A stretch of 64,000 bases of DNA, taken from the NCBI GenBank assembly GCA_025558095.1, contig JAIVFI010000001.1, forward strand, positions 448,501-512,500, in the 5' to 3' direction. Numbering within the stretch: position 1 is the stretch's first letter; each line of letters opens with the position of its first letter. A program made the translations under genes and the position numbers. Below, piece by piece: positions 55,459 through 64,000 of the stretch. Below the pieces are notes generated by a model, which had not been told where the DNA came from, did no database searches, and worked only from the letters and a program-made list of their open reading frames with translations. The DNA comes from Hyaloraphidium curvatum (lineage: Eukaryota > Monoblepharomycota > Hyaloraphidiomycetes > Hyaloraphidiales > Hyaloraphidiaceae).

Positions 55459-56179
55459 GCGGGGACAAGCGGGAGGACGGCGAGAAGGCTCGGGCCGCGC
55501 CGCGTGCGCTCAACGCACAGGTTCAGCGCATGCAATCAGAATCAATATCAGAAATGAATTCCAACGGCTTCGGATCTTCGGCAACTAGAATCTACAACCA
55601 ACGATGCGATGGATGGCCCGTTTGACATCCGCCGATGGACCGGGGCGGCACTGGGTAGATAGTCCAACTACCGGTCTGCGGACATCCTTCCCGCGCCTTC
55701 GGCACGTACCAAACATTGCGCCAATCGTATCCGAGGCTTGTACGGGGCACAGGTGTCAAGGGAGGGCCTGAAGTGCCACGGAAGCGTTTCGCTCGCTGGG
55801 GACAGCAGGGTCAGCCGTCCCTGGATGGATCTGGACACCGCGGGGCCCCGACCGCCGGCCTCGGCGGACGCTCGGAATCGCCCTCGACGCAAAATGGTCT
55901 GTAAGGGGCCGCGGACAGGCGGATCATGCGCCGGCTTGGTGCTCCGAGGTGGAGCGGCCAGCCCGCACTTCCGGGAAGCGTCACTCCCCCGGCACCCTCA
56001 GTGTGCCTTCGAGGTTCTTCCAGTAGAAAGGCCGAATGCGCCAAGGGGTGGAAACAGCCGGATTCGCCGCGCGAAGCGCGATGCGGCGGGCTGCCGATCC
56101 CGCCCCGCGCACGGCCGGTATATGGCTGCACCATGCCTCCCAGACATCCGCACGCCCCCTCCATGACCGAGAAGCGAGG
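55459..56179. other. Intergenic, nothing recognised
   Basis: Between the MYND gene and tRNA-Ile. No gene or repeat recognised. Confidence 0.4.
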
Positions 56180-56254
56180 CCCGTTTAGCTCAGTTGGTTA
56201 GTAGCGTCGTGCTAATAACGCGAAGGTCGCAGGTTCGACCCCTGCAATGGGCAG
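56180..56254 (+). tRNA. tRNA-Ile (anticodon AAU)
   Basis: The acceptor stem GCCCGTT pairs with AATGGGC. The anticodon arm TCGTG-CTAATAA-CGCGA carries AAT (AAU), and the T arm is GCAGG-TTCGACC-CCTGC. The D arm has an extra T (GTTAGTAGC where GTTAGAGC is usual), leaving three of four D-stem pairs. No intron is present. A T run just downstream (CTTTTTGG, about 56260) fits a Pol III terminator. Confidence 0.92.
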
Positions 56255-56545
56255 ACAAACTTTTTGGATGCCCATTTCGCCCAGGGAGTTCCCGGGATGT
56301 GGGCGGCGGGCCTCCGGCCCGCCCGCCTCCCCTGCGAAACCCTACCCGCGCGGACGCTCGGTCGCAGGTCGACCCCTGCAATGGGCAGACAAACTTTTTG
56401 GATGCCCATTTCGCCCAGGGAGTTCCCGGGATGTGGGCGGCGGGCCTCCGGCCCGCCCGCCTCCCCTGCGAAACCCTATCCGCGCGGACGCTCGCCCTGC
56501 AATGGGCAGACAAACTTTTTGGACCTATCCGCGCGGACGCCTATA
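56231..56545 (+). repeat. Tandem copies of the tRNA-Ile 3' end and its downstream flank
   Basis: The block from the T arm, through AATGGGCAGACAAACTTTTT and a GC-rich palindrome (GCGGGCCTCCGGCCCGC), to CGCGCGGACGCTCG is repeated. CCTGCA occurs at 56242, 56375 and 56496, giving periods of 133 and 121 bp. Later copies have only part of the T arm, so they are not tRNA genes, although each keeps the T-run terminator. Confidence 0.9.
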
Positions 56546-57394
56546 CTGGCCTGACACAACTCGACGTGACACCCTGCGCTGCCGCCCACGTCCATCCCGC
56601 GCCGCGCGTGACTTTCACCTCCCGCCTTCGCGAAATCTCGTCTCCCGGGTCATCGGCAACCTTCACGGACACCAACGCGCCGGTCCGAGCAGTATCCCAT
56701 CACGGCACCTGCGGGCGCCCGCGGAATCGTGCTGGTCGTGAGGTGCATCCGGCACGCACGCCGCCCGCCGTCAATGCCGCCACGACGGCGAGCCAGCCTC
56801 GATCGGGATCGCTTGGTAGCGGGAGGTCGAGCCGGTGTTTTGAGGAGAGGCCGCGGAGCGGGGGTGGAAGACCCGAGATGGGCCGTTCGCGGCCTTGCGC
56901 CCGATCCCGGTGCCTCCATGAAGCCCCGCGAAGCCGTCGTCCGGAACGCTTCCCCGGTGAGAGCACGTGGGGGACGGCGACTGCGCTCCGGACGAGCCGT
57001 CCCGGCCGGTTGGGCACGATTTGGAAGCGCGCTCGCGCCGGTGCGGCCGCCTCCCGGAGGGTGCCATCGCCACGCGCGCGGGCCGATCGCGCTCCCATTT
57101 CCCGGCCGAGAGGAACCGGCGTCCGTGGAGCTTGGTTCCAGACGGCCGGGGAGGCGAGCGGCGGGGCAAGTCGCGCGAGCGGCGGCCAAGGGAGAAAGGG
57201 CGCTTCGGGCTCGGCCGACGCTCCGCGCGCGCGCGCAGAGTCGAGATCGTCGAAGCGCCGGCACGTGCCCGCCGGCAGAATCGTCCGAGGATCGTACGGC
57301 CCTCGAGTCGTCCCCGCATGGCGCGACTCTTGCCCAGCGGGGTGTTCCCCGTCCCGCGGTCCGGGTCACCGCCGGCGGAATCCCGCGCCGGCGG
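56546..57394. other. Very GC-rich spacer, nothing recognised
   Basis: Long open frames on both strands here reflect base composition; none shows domains, signals or introns. Confidence 0.45.
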
Positions 57395-57820
57395 TCAGTC
57401 CCCGATGCTCGAAATCTTGTGCTTCAGGTCGCCCGTGCCCTCGGGGAACGTCATGCCCAGCAGCCCCCACACCTCCTCGTCGGCCCCCTCGGACTGCCCG
57501 CCCCCCTCGTTGTCCCCCGCGGGGGCCGATGCCATGGTGGCGGGCACCTCGGGCTCGGTCCTTATCCCGGCCTCGGCAAGCCGCCGCCCGAAGTCGCCGG
57601 TCTTGGATGCCGGCAGCCGGAAGCCGACGGTCGCGCGGACGTCCGAGAAAAGCGCGTGCGACGAGACCCAGCCGCCGGCGTCGGACACCGCGGCGGCGGC
57701 GAGGGAGAGCGCCGAGTGGCGGGGGAGGCGGACGACCGATTCGAGGCGGAGGAAGCGCGGGGGCGGCATGCTCAGGGGCAGGTGCGGAGCGCGGGCGGGG
57801 CAATCGGGCCTCTCCTCCAT
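57395..57820 (-). CDS. Hypothetical protein with small ferredoxin-like-fold pattern
   Basis: Intronless, 141 residues from ATG 57820. The centre alternates strands and helices (LRLESVVRLPRHSALSL, GGWVSSHALFSDVRATVGFR, KTGDFGRRLAEAGIR), which could form an ACT-like or ferredoxin-like fold. The C-terminus is acidic. Family not identified; the fold is a guess. Confidence 0.5.
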   Translation of the reverse strand: MEERPDCPARAPHLPLSMPPPRFLRLESVVRLPRHSALSLAAAAVSDAGGWVSSHALFSDVRATVGFRLPASKTGDFGRRLAEAGIRTEPEVPATMASAPAGDNEGGGQSEGADEEVWGLLGMTFPEGTGDLKHKISSIGD

Positions 57821-58020
57821 CCCGCCGGGGATCGGATAGGATGGACAGTCGTCGATCCACGATCCACTTCGTTCTACATCCGTTCTACAGTGGTATACCG
57901 TCCCGCCCTTGCGAGACCCTTCCGCCGACGGGCCACCGGGACCTGCCCGTGCCCCGCCTCCCCCGTCCGTGCCGCAGCCCGCCCCTCCAACCGCACATCT
58001 ATCCGACTCCCGCACGCCGT

Positions 58021-58698
58021 TCACGCCGCCCCGCCCATGTCCCGCAGCGCCCCCGCCGCCGCCCACGCGGCCGCCGGGAACCCGCGCACGCCGCCCCACG
58101 TCCGGTCAAACAGCGAGCGCCGCCGCGGGGGCACCTCCGCCGCCGACCCTGCCACGAGATCGAGCGAGCCCTCTCGCCACGGCCTGGTCCACTCCCCCCC
58201 GGGGACCCCGGGGAGGCAGTCCGGCGGCGGCATGCCGAGGGCTTCCATCGGCCCCGTGCCCAGATCCAGCCACGCCCAACCCCCCTCCTCGTCCACCGCC
58301 GGCAGCCCCGGCAGCGCCGACCCGCGATCGTACTCCCCGCTCGCCCACGTCTCATGCACCGCGACGGCGGGGTCGAACCGCACCCTCCTCCGGCCGCCCG
58401 CGGGGGCGGCATCGGGGTCCTCCCCGCGCAGCGTCGCGCACGACGCCAAGCTGTCCAGCGGGCCCCTCCCGCCGACCTTGGCGGCAAACTCGGCGAACGG
58501 GGAGGTGAGGCACGCGTAGCACGCGCCCTCCTCCTCGTCCCCGGTGCCGTGCGGGCAGCCCCCGCCCAGAGTCGCCTCGCTGCCCACGCTCCACGCCGGG
58601 CTGGGCGGGCCGCAGTCGGTCGCGTCGAGCCGGGGCAGCCCCATGAGCCGGGGGAGCCGGCCCGCCGTCGCCGCCATCGCCGTCGCGGTCGCCGCCAT
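58021..58698 (-). CDS. Hypothetical protein with RVxF-type motif and ETWASGEYDR
   Basis: Intronless, 225 residues from ATG 58698. It contains RRRVRFDPAVAVHETWASGE followed by YDR. RVRF is a candidate PP1-docking motif, and the VRF...HETW...EYDR arrangement recurs in uncharacterised fungal proteins in my recollection. It otherwise has low-complexity Ala/Gly/Pro regions and no membrane segment. It could be a phosphatase regulator, but this is inference. Confidence 0.5.
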   Translation of the reverse strand: MAATATAMAATAGRLPRLMGLPRLDATDCGPPSPAWSVGSEATLGGGCPHGTGDEEEGACYACLTSPFAEFAAKVGGRGPLDSLASCATLRGEDPDAAPAGGRRRVRFDPAVAVHETWASGEYDRGSALPGLPAVDEEGGWAWLDLGTGPMEALGMPPPDCLPGVPGGEWTRPWREGSLDLVAGSAAEVPPRRRSLFDRTWGGVRGFPAAAWAAAGALRDMGGAA

Positions 58699-60261
58699 GG
58701 TGTGTTTGCGTTGCTGGGTTGGCCGGCGGACCCTGGTCGGCGCGGCGCAATTGCTTGGGCAGAATCGGCCCGCCGGCCGCCGGTCCAGGCCCGGACCTCC
58801 GACGGGCGGTCGGCGTGCCGCGACCCCGCGATGCATGCCGGACGTGCAGATGCGGGGTGCGGTGACTGTTTCGGACCCGGAACGTGGTCCTGGGGCGATG
58901 CGGAAGGGTGTGCGTGGATGGCGGAGGGGGCTTCGAAAAAGAGCGGGCGGGCTGGGGCGGCCGTCGGGCCATTTGCCCCGTTGGCGCCGAACTCCACCTC
59001 CGCGTCCATGCGAACATCCACCCCGCGCTCGAACGGGCATCCCATAGCATCCATCCGCCCGAAAACCCCCCGCGCACCGCACACGCGCCCGGGTAGGGTC
59101 GGCGCCACGGAGGGACGGAATCGGCCCGCCGGCCGGCGCTGTGCCGCCGGGGCCCGGGACCCGATCCGAGTTCCGCCGCGGGCTTGTCGGGGCTTGTCGC
59201 GGGATCGTGGGCGGGAGGAGCGCCGCGCTCGCGGGCCCGGGAACGCGTCGCGGGGTGCGGGCGGGGCGCCGCGGGAGGGGGGACCCACCGTACGCCGGCT
59301 GCGGTGCGGGAGGTTTGGATCGGTCCCCGGGGCGTGTCCGGACCAGAAGGCCCGCGCATGCCCGAACGATGGAGCGCGCCGTCCGTCATCGATGCCGTCC
59401 GTCGGGCGGAGGAGGGTCGAGGGCGGAGGATCCGTCGGCCTCGGACCGTTTGCCGCAACGGGGCGGCACATTGGGGACCCGGCACCCCTGTGTCGCGCGG
59501 AAGGCGGGTCTGGCTTGCGGTCTGCTGGCTGGGCGTGGGTGGAGGGCAGGACGGATGGACGTGCCCTGCATGGCCGTGCCCCGTTGGTTCGAGATTGTGC
59601 GGTCGGCCTGGCGCGGCCCCGGGCAGGAGCCGCGGGAATGGACGGCGATCGATCCGCGGCGGGGCTGCGGACAGGTCGGCGGAATCCGCGGGCCTGCGGG
59701 CAGGGTAAAGGAACTCGCTCGCGATCGTTGGACTGCGGGACGCACGCGGATGCAGGTCGACGGCGGCAGGCTGCGCGCGCCACATTGTGCCCCTTTAAAT
59801 TGTCGTCGAACCGGGGGGAAGGAGCCGCAGCATGGGTCTGGGTCTGGTCTGGTCTATCCGCCGGCGCCGTACTACATGAGTAGCTCGATGCCACTAGGTT
59901 ATCGCGCCAAGGCGCACGTCTCCGTCGCTAGTGCGTGTCCGTCAGTTCCGTTCCGTCAAATCCACTCTGCCATCGCAGTCTGGCGATTCAGAGCTCCGGA
60001 TCGATGTGCTGCTCGAGCATGTTCAAAGCCGAAGCCACGAAAAACGCTACCCCACTTCCGAATCCGGGGAGGCAGCGTTCATCCTCCAGTACTGTTGAAG
60101 GATCCTGCCACGTCGTCTTCTGGTTGGTAATGAGGAGCTAAGGGGGGCGCCCGATCGGGGAGCCCCGATCAGCGCACAACCCCTTGGCGACCCCCAAACA
60201 GCCGTCCCCTCGGGGCCCGGTGGCCGCGGGCACGCCTCCGCCGCCCCGCGCGCGTCTCGGG
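58699..60261. other. Long very GC-rich intergenic region
   Basis: These 1.5 kb separate a minus-strand and a plus-strand gene. Frames of several hundred codons are open on both strands at once, which here argues for composition rather than coding. A short TTTAAATT lies near 59795. No gene recognised. Confidence 0.45.
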
Positions 60262-62657
60262 ATGCCCGCCCTCGCGGGCCCGCCGGGCCAGGCGGACTAC
60301 GAGCGCGGGGCGTCTCTCAGCGCGGCGGGCCGCCACGCCGACGCGCTGCCGCACTTAAGGAGGGCGGCGTCGCGCGGCCACGCGCCCGCGGCGTTCGCGC
60401 TGGGCAACGCGCTGTACGCTGGACGGGGGCTGCCGGCGGACCGTGCGGAAGCCGCGGCGCTGTACCGGCAGGCGGCCGAGGCGGGCGACGCGGGGGCGAT
60501 GGGCGCCCTGGGCCACGTGCTGGAAAGGGGCGAGGGCGTCGAAGTGGACCTGATCGAGGCGGCGGCGTGGTACCGCAGATCGGCGGAGGGCGGCTGCGTG
60601 CTGTCGCAGCGGCGGCTGGCCGCCCTGTGCTTCGAAGGGCGGGGCACGGACCGGGACACTGGCCAAGCTCTGTTCTGGGGACACTGGCCAAGCTCTGTTC
60701 TGGGCGAGGAAGGCCGCCGAGGCCGGCGACGCCCCCGCCGCCGCCGCACTCGGCCGCATGCTGCGGGGCGGCATGGGCGTCGACGAAGACCCGGGCGAGG
60801 CCGTGCGGTGGCTGCGGTTCGCCGCCGACGCCGGCAACGCCCAGGCGCAGGCGGGGCTGGCCGCGTGCTACGCCGAGGGCAGGGGCGTCGAGAGGGACTT
60901 CGGGGAAGCCGCCCGCTTGTACGGCCTCGCGAGGGACCAGGGGTACCCGGGGGCCGCCAAGGCCCTGGCGAAGCTCGGGTCCGGGGGATCGGGACGGAGG
61001 ACGCCGCCGCCCGCCGCCCCCTCTTCCCCCGACCCGGTCTCCCCGACGACCTGGACCTCCGGTCCCGCCACCCCCGTCGACGCCTTCCGCAAGCGCGCCC
61101 CCTCCCCCCCGAAGCCGCAGCCCGACCCCGGACCGGCCGACGCCGCGGTCGAGGCCGGCAACGCCGCCGTCGCCGCCCGCCGCCGGATCTTTGCCCGCGA
61201 CTCCGGTGCGCCCGCGGGCGAGCGCAAGCCGCCGCAGCGCGTGGTCCGCACCGCGCTGTCGGCCCCTTCCCCGCCCGTTACGGTGACGCCGGCCCCGCCT
61301 CCCTCCGCCAAACCGGACCCCGACCCCGTCCCGCCGACCTTGACCCCCGCCGCCGGCGACCGCGCCCACCGCAGGGTCCTCGCCGCGCACTCGGCCCGCC
61401 CCGCGCAACCCCCCGCCCCGCGGGCGCGCTCCGAGTCCCCCGACCCGGAGCTCCGCCAGCTCGCGCTTGCCTCCGAGGCACTCCGCCTCCGCGAGGAGGA
61501 GCTCGGCCGCCTCGCGAGGGACGTGGCGCGGGTGCAGGCGGGCAGCGAACCGTCGCCGCCGCCCTCGCCGGAGCAGCTCGGGCGCGGGGTGGCGGCGCAG
61601 AAAGGGAGGCCGGGACCGCCGGGCGAGGCGGCCAAGCCCGCGAGGATGGCGGTCTCGCACGAGCGCTCGGGACTCTGGGTCGAGGAGCACGATGTCGCGA
61701 TCGACAGGACGCAGCGCCTGGGGAGGGGCGGGTTCTCGGAGGTGTTCAGGGGCACGATGAGGGGCCGCGAGGTGGCGGTCAAGGTGCTCCGGGAGGAAGG
61801 GGACGCCGAGGCCCTCAACAACAGGGCGACGATCGGCGCCAGGACGTTCTTCCAGGCCGAGGTGAGGGTGAGCGCCGAGGTGCCGGAGCACGAGAACGGT
61901 GCGTTCACCGGGCGATCGGGTGCCTCGCGGTCGTGCTGACGGCCCCCCGTGTGCCCGCCGTGTCAAGTCGTCGCGCTGCTGGGCTACCACACGTCCCCCT
62001 CCTTCATCGTCACCCCCTACTTTCCCGCCGGCACCCTCTCCGCTTACCTCTCCCGCCTGGGCTGGCCGCTCCCCGCCGCGCTCCCCCTGCTGCGGGACGT
62101 CGCCCGCGGGATGCGCCACCTGCACGCGCACTCGGTCGTGCACCACGACCTCAAGGCGGACAACGTGCTCGTCGACGCCGAACGCGACCCCCCGGTCGCC
62201 AAGATCTCGGACTTCGGGCTGGCCAAGCTCCGCGCGCCCACGGGGACCGACCCCTCCTCCGCAGGGGAAGCCTACCGCGGCCCCGCCGGCGCGACGTTCC
62301 GGTTCGCCCCGCCCGAGTACTTCGAGGGCGGGGCGATGGGGCGGCCGGCGGACGCGTGGATGTTCGGGATGCTGTGCTGGCAGGTGTGCTCGGGGGGGCA
62401 GCAACCGTTTGCGCACTGCGCGTACGATCGGGTGGTGGGTCCTCCGTTCCGCGCGTGCCCGTCCCTTTGGGGGGGAGCTGACCCGCACCCCGCTTCCGCG
62501 GCAGCTCATGCGCGCGCTCAACAGGGGCGAGCGGCCACCACGGCCCGAGGGGGTGCCGGACGGGCTGTGGGAGCTCGTTGGCAGGTGCTGGGCCGCGGCG
62601 CCGGGGGACAGGCCGGGGTTCGACGAGATCGTGGGGGTGGTGGAGGGGATGCTGTGA
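60262..62657 (+). CDS. Sel1-repeat protein kinase, interrupted by a 25-bp duplication
   Basis: Exons 60262-61898, 61968-62434 and 62505-62657. About six Sel1-like repeats (AAALYRQAAEAGDAGAMGAL, EAAAWYRRSAEGG and others) lead through a Pro-rich linker to a protein kinase domain. Kinase motifs: LGRGGFSEVFRG (Gly loop), VAVKVLRE (Lys), HHDLKADNVLV (catalytic loop, Asp present), ISDFGLAK and APPEYF. The domain looks active and TKL-like. A 25-bp tandem duplication at 60655-60704 breaks the frame; ignoring it gives one 743-residue protein, with DTGQALFWARKAAEAGDAPA joining smoothly. Sel1-kinase fusions are known in other fungi. Confidence 0.8.
60655..60704 (+). repeat. Exact 25-bp tandem duplication inside the kinase gene
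   Basis: Two exact copies (60655-60679, 60680-60704) of a unit starting GACACTGGCCAAGCTC. Twenty-five is not a multiple of three, so it shifts the reading frame. Confidence 0.95.
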
Positions 62658-62906
62658 CTGTGTTTGAGTAGTCGGGGACGGATGGCGTGTCGGCCGGAGG
62701 AGGAGATGCCGGGGAGAGGGTCGCGTGGGGATGGAGGTGGATTGCCTTTGGATCGAACAATGATGACTTCGTCGTGCGGAACGTTGCCGGCGGGGCGACG
62801 CCGGCTCCGGCCCCTGCTTGCGGCGCGCGAGTCGGGTCGCCGACCCGGTGCTCGGCGGAGCCACGTCGTCGCTGCCTTCTTCGCGCCCCGCCGCCTCGGC
62901 GCCGCC

Positions 62907-63575
62907 ATGTCGACGTTCTCCTTCCTCACGTACGGCATCTTTGTCGCCGCGGCCCTGCCCGCCGCGGCGGTGTGTTTCTGCATCTTCGCCGGCGGCTACG
63001 CGCTGTACCGGCACTTCAAGGCCCGCCGCACGCTGCCTCCCCCTGCGGGCCCCACGAAGCGATCGCGCCCGCCGCTGACGCGCGCGCAGCTCGACGCCGC
63101 GTTCCCCGAGCGGGACGGGACCGACGGCGACGGCGACTGCGCGGTGTGCCTCTCCGCCATGGCAGCCACGCGGGTGCGCGAAATGGGCTGCGGCCACGCG
63201 TTCCACTCGGCCTGCATTGCGGCGTGGCTGATGCGGGACTGGGAGAACCCGGGGGTCCCCGGGGAGGAGGGGACCGGGGACGCGTCCCGCGCTCCCGAGA
63301 CGGACACCTGGGATCGGACATCGCCGGCGGCCCCCAACGACGACGGGACGCCTCGCTCCCCTCCCGCACCTTCGGACGACGTCGAGATGGGGCACCTCCC
63401 GCCCGTGGGCGCGTACGAGGACGAGCCGGCGGTGGTGGAGTGCCCGCTGTGCCGGCGTCGGTACGAGCTGCCCCCCGGCGGCGGGTGGAGGGACGTCGGG
63501 GGGCGAGCGACACAGACTAGGAGTGTCGAGGCATCACGTTCGGGCGACACGAGCCAGGTTTCGGCCGCAGCGTAA
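62907..63575 (+). CDS. Membrane-anchored RING-H2 protein with long loop
   Basis: Intronless, 222 residues. A transmembrane segment (about 10-35, GIFVAAALPAAAVCFCIFAG) is followed by a RING-H2 finger: C78, C81, C95, H97, H100, C103, then C179 and C182. The second zinc-binding loop is unusually long (75 residues between C103 and C179, acidic and Pro-rich). Such proteins are ubiquitin E3 ligases acting on membranes; this loop could bind substrate. Start chosen at the ATG preceding the hydrophobic segment. Confidence 0.8.
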   Translation: MSTFSFLTYGIFVAAALPAAAVCFCIFAGGYALYRHFKARRTLPPPAGPTKRSRPPLTRAQLDAAFPERDGTDGDGDCAVCLSAMAATRVREMGCGHAFHSACIAAWLMRDWENPGVPGEEGTGDASRAPETDTWDRTSPAAPNDDGTPRSPPAPSDDVEMGHLPPVGAYEDEPAVVECPLCRRRYELPPGGGWRDVGGRATQTRSVEASRSGDTSQVSAAA

Positions 63576-63964
63576 CGGGTCGCCCTTGCGGAAGGAGCGG
63601 GGGAGGGCGTAGAGGTGCGAGGACGTGTGCAGCCCGCCTGGGGATCAGTCGTCTTCCACGGATCGGTAGCTACGGGGGTCGACTACGCCGTCGGGTCGCC
63701 TTTGGAGTTTCATCTCTGTATCTGGCCATCTACTGTTGTCTACAACCTGACTGCCCTGCTCATCAGACCCCGATCCGCCGCTCCCCGCCGTACAACGCGA
63801 CTCAAATAGCTTTATCCGCTGTCCAATCTCGTACCTCCATAAGTCCAGAGTTGCGCGGGATGATTCTCCGCCCTTGTCAACGAGCGGAAGCGGGTGCAAG
63901 GGCACGCGGAGCGCACGCGTCTCATCGACCGCTAGCGGCCCGGGGCGGGGCGGCGGCGGCAGCG
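63576..63964. other. Intergenic, nothing recognised
   Basis: 3' flank of the RING gene; no convincing gene. Confidence 0.4.
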
Positions 63965-64000
63965 ATGGCCGGCGCGTCCCGATTCTTCCTCGCCCGGCTG
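63965..64000 (+). CDS. Possible start of another gene, cut by the window end
   Basis: An ATG at 63965 begins MAGASRFFLARL, which resembles a mitochondrial targeting sequence. Only 12 codons are visible, so this is a guess. Confidence 0.2.
   Translation, partial: MAGASRFFLARL

Noticed and set aside
56366-56545. Additional tRNA genes in the tandem array
   Set aside because: Only the T-arm and acceptor 3' strand are present; no D or anticodon arms.
56194-59894. Open frames of 600 to 1,200 codons on both strands across the tRNA flank and GC-rich spacer
   Set aside because: Open at once in opposite directions, cover the tRNA and its repeats, and show no domains; a product of high GC.

Overview
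The window is very GC-rich nuclear DNA from a eukaryote, most probably an early-diverging, zoosporic (chytrid-type) fungus. Genes are close together on both strands. They carry many short introns (most 45-85 nt) with GTGGGT, GTGAGT or GTAAGT donors and often a CTGAC element just before the 3' AG. The families are fungal or fungus-like: hevein-type chitin-binding modules, a CYP52/63/86-like P450 pair, a DHA2 transporter, a fungal-type transcription factor domain, an ALE1-like MBOAT enzyme, SKP1 and MYND proteins. Alongside them sit a trypsin with a P-domain and a forkhead factor. An alliance with Hyaloraphidium or monoblepharids is a guess from gene content. Many exon models close exactly in frame, and I rely on that more than on open frames, which in such GC-rich DNA are often spurious.

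Layout. 1-5956: the start of a secreted Cys-rich gene and a 1,055-residue SF2-helicase-like protein ending in a PHD finger. 5957-7550: a glycosyltransferase-like protein and a hotdog thioesterase, convergent. 8212-11437: a 951-residue mosaic wall protein with an SdrD-like domain and four hevein-like modules. 11434-14513: small or uncertain genes and dispersed repeats. 14514-15569: a cyanovirin-N-homology lectin. 16020-16888: a broken MYND gene. 17108-20068: a GT61 glycosyltransferase with a hexapeptide-repeat stalk built from duplicated exons. 20593-22496: trypsin plus P-domain. 23209-26138: MYND protein, SKP1 and an F-box protein. 26620-32207: serine/threonine dehydratase, DHA2 transporter and TauD dioxygenase. 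32853-35061: a second secreted Thr-rich protein. 35757-40007: tandem P450s sharing an almost identical 3' end. 40128-47104: a forkhead protein, a second thioesterase and a fungal transcription factor. 47707-51898: an MBOAT acyltransferase, a small unknown gene and a third thioesterase. 52227-55458: an F-box protein, an unknown protein and a MYND protein. 56180-56545: tRNA-Ile with tandem copies of its 3' end. 57395-63575: two small proteins, a Sel1-repeat kinase interrupted by a 25-bp duplication, and a membrane RING-H2 protein.

How they fit together. Several genes concern the cell surface or secretory pathway: chitin-binding mosaic, lectin, protease, Thr-rich protein, two glycosyltransferases. 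Another group handles lipids: three hotdog thioesterases, two omega-hydroxylase-like P450s, an MBOAT acyltransferase. A third belongs to ubiquitin signalling: SKP1, two F-box proteins, a RING protein. Several models contain single-base slips, three of them in or beside G or C runs, so sequence errors and real decay cannot be separated from this window alone.
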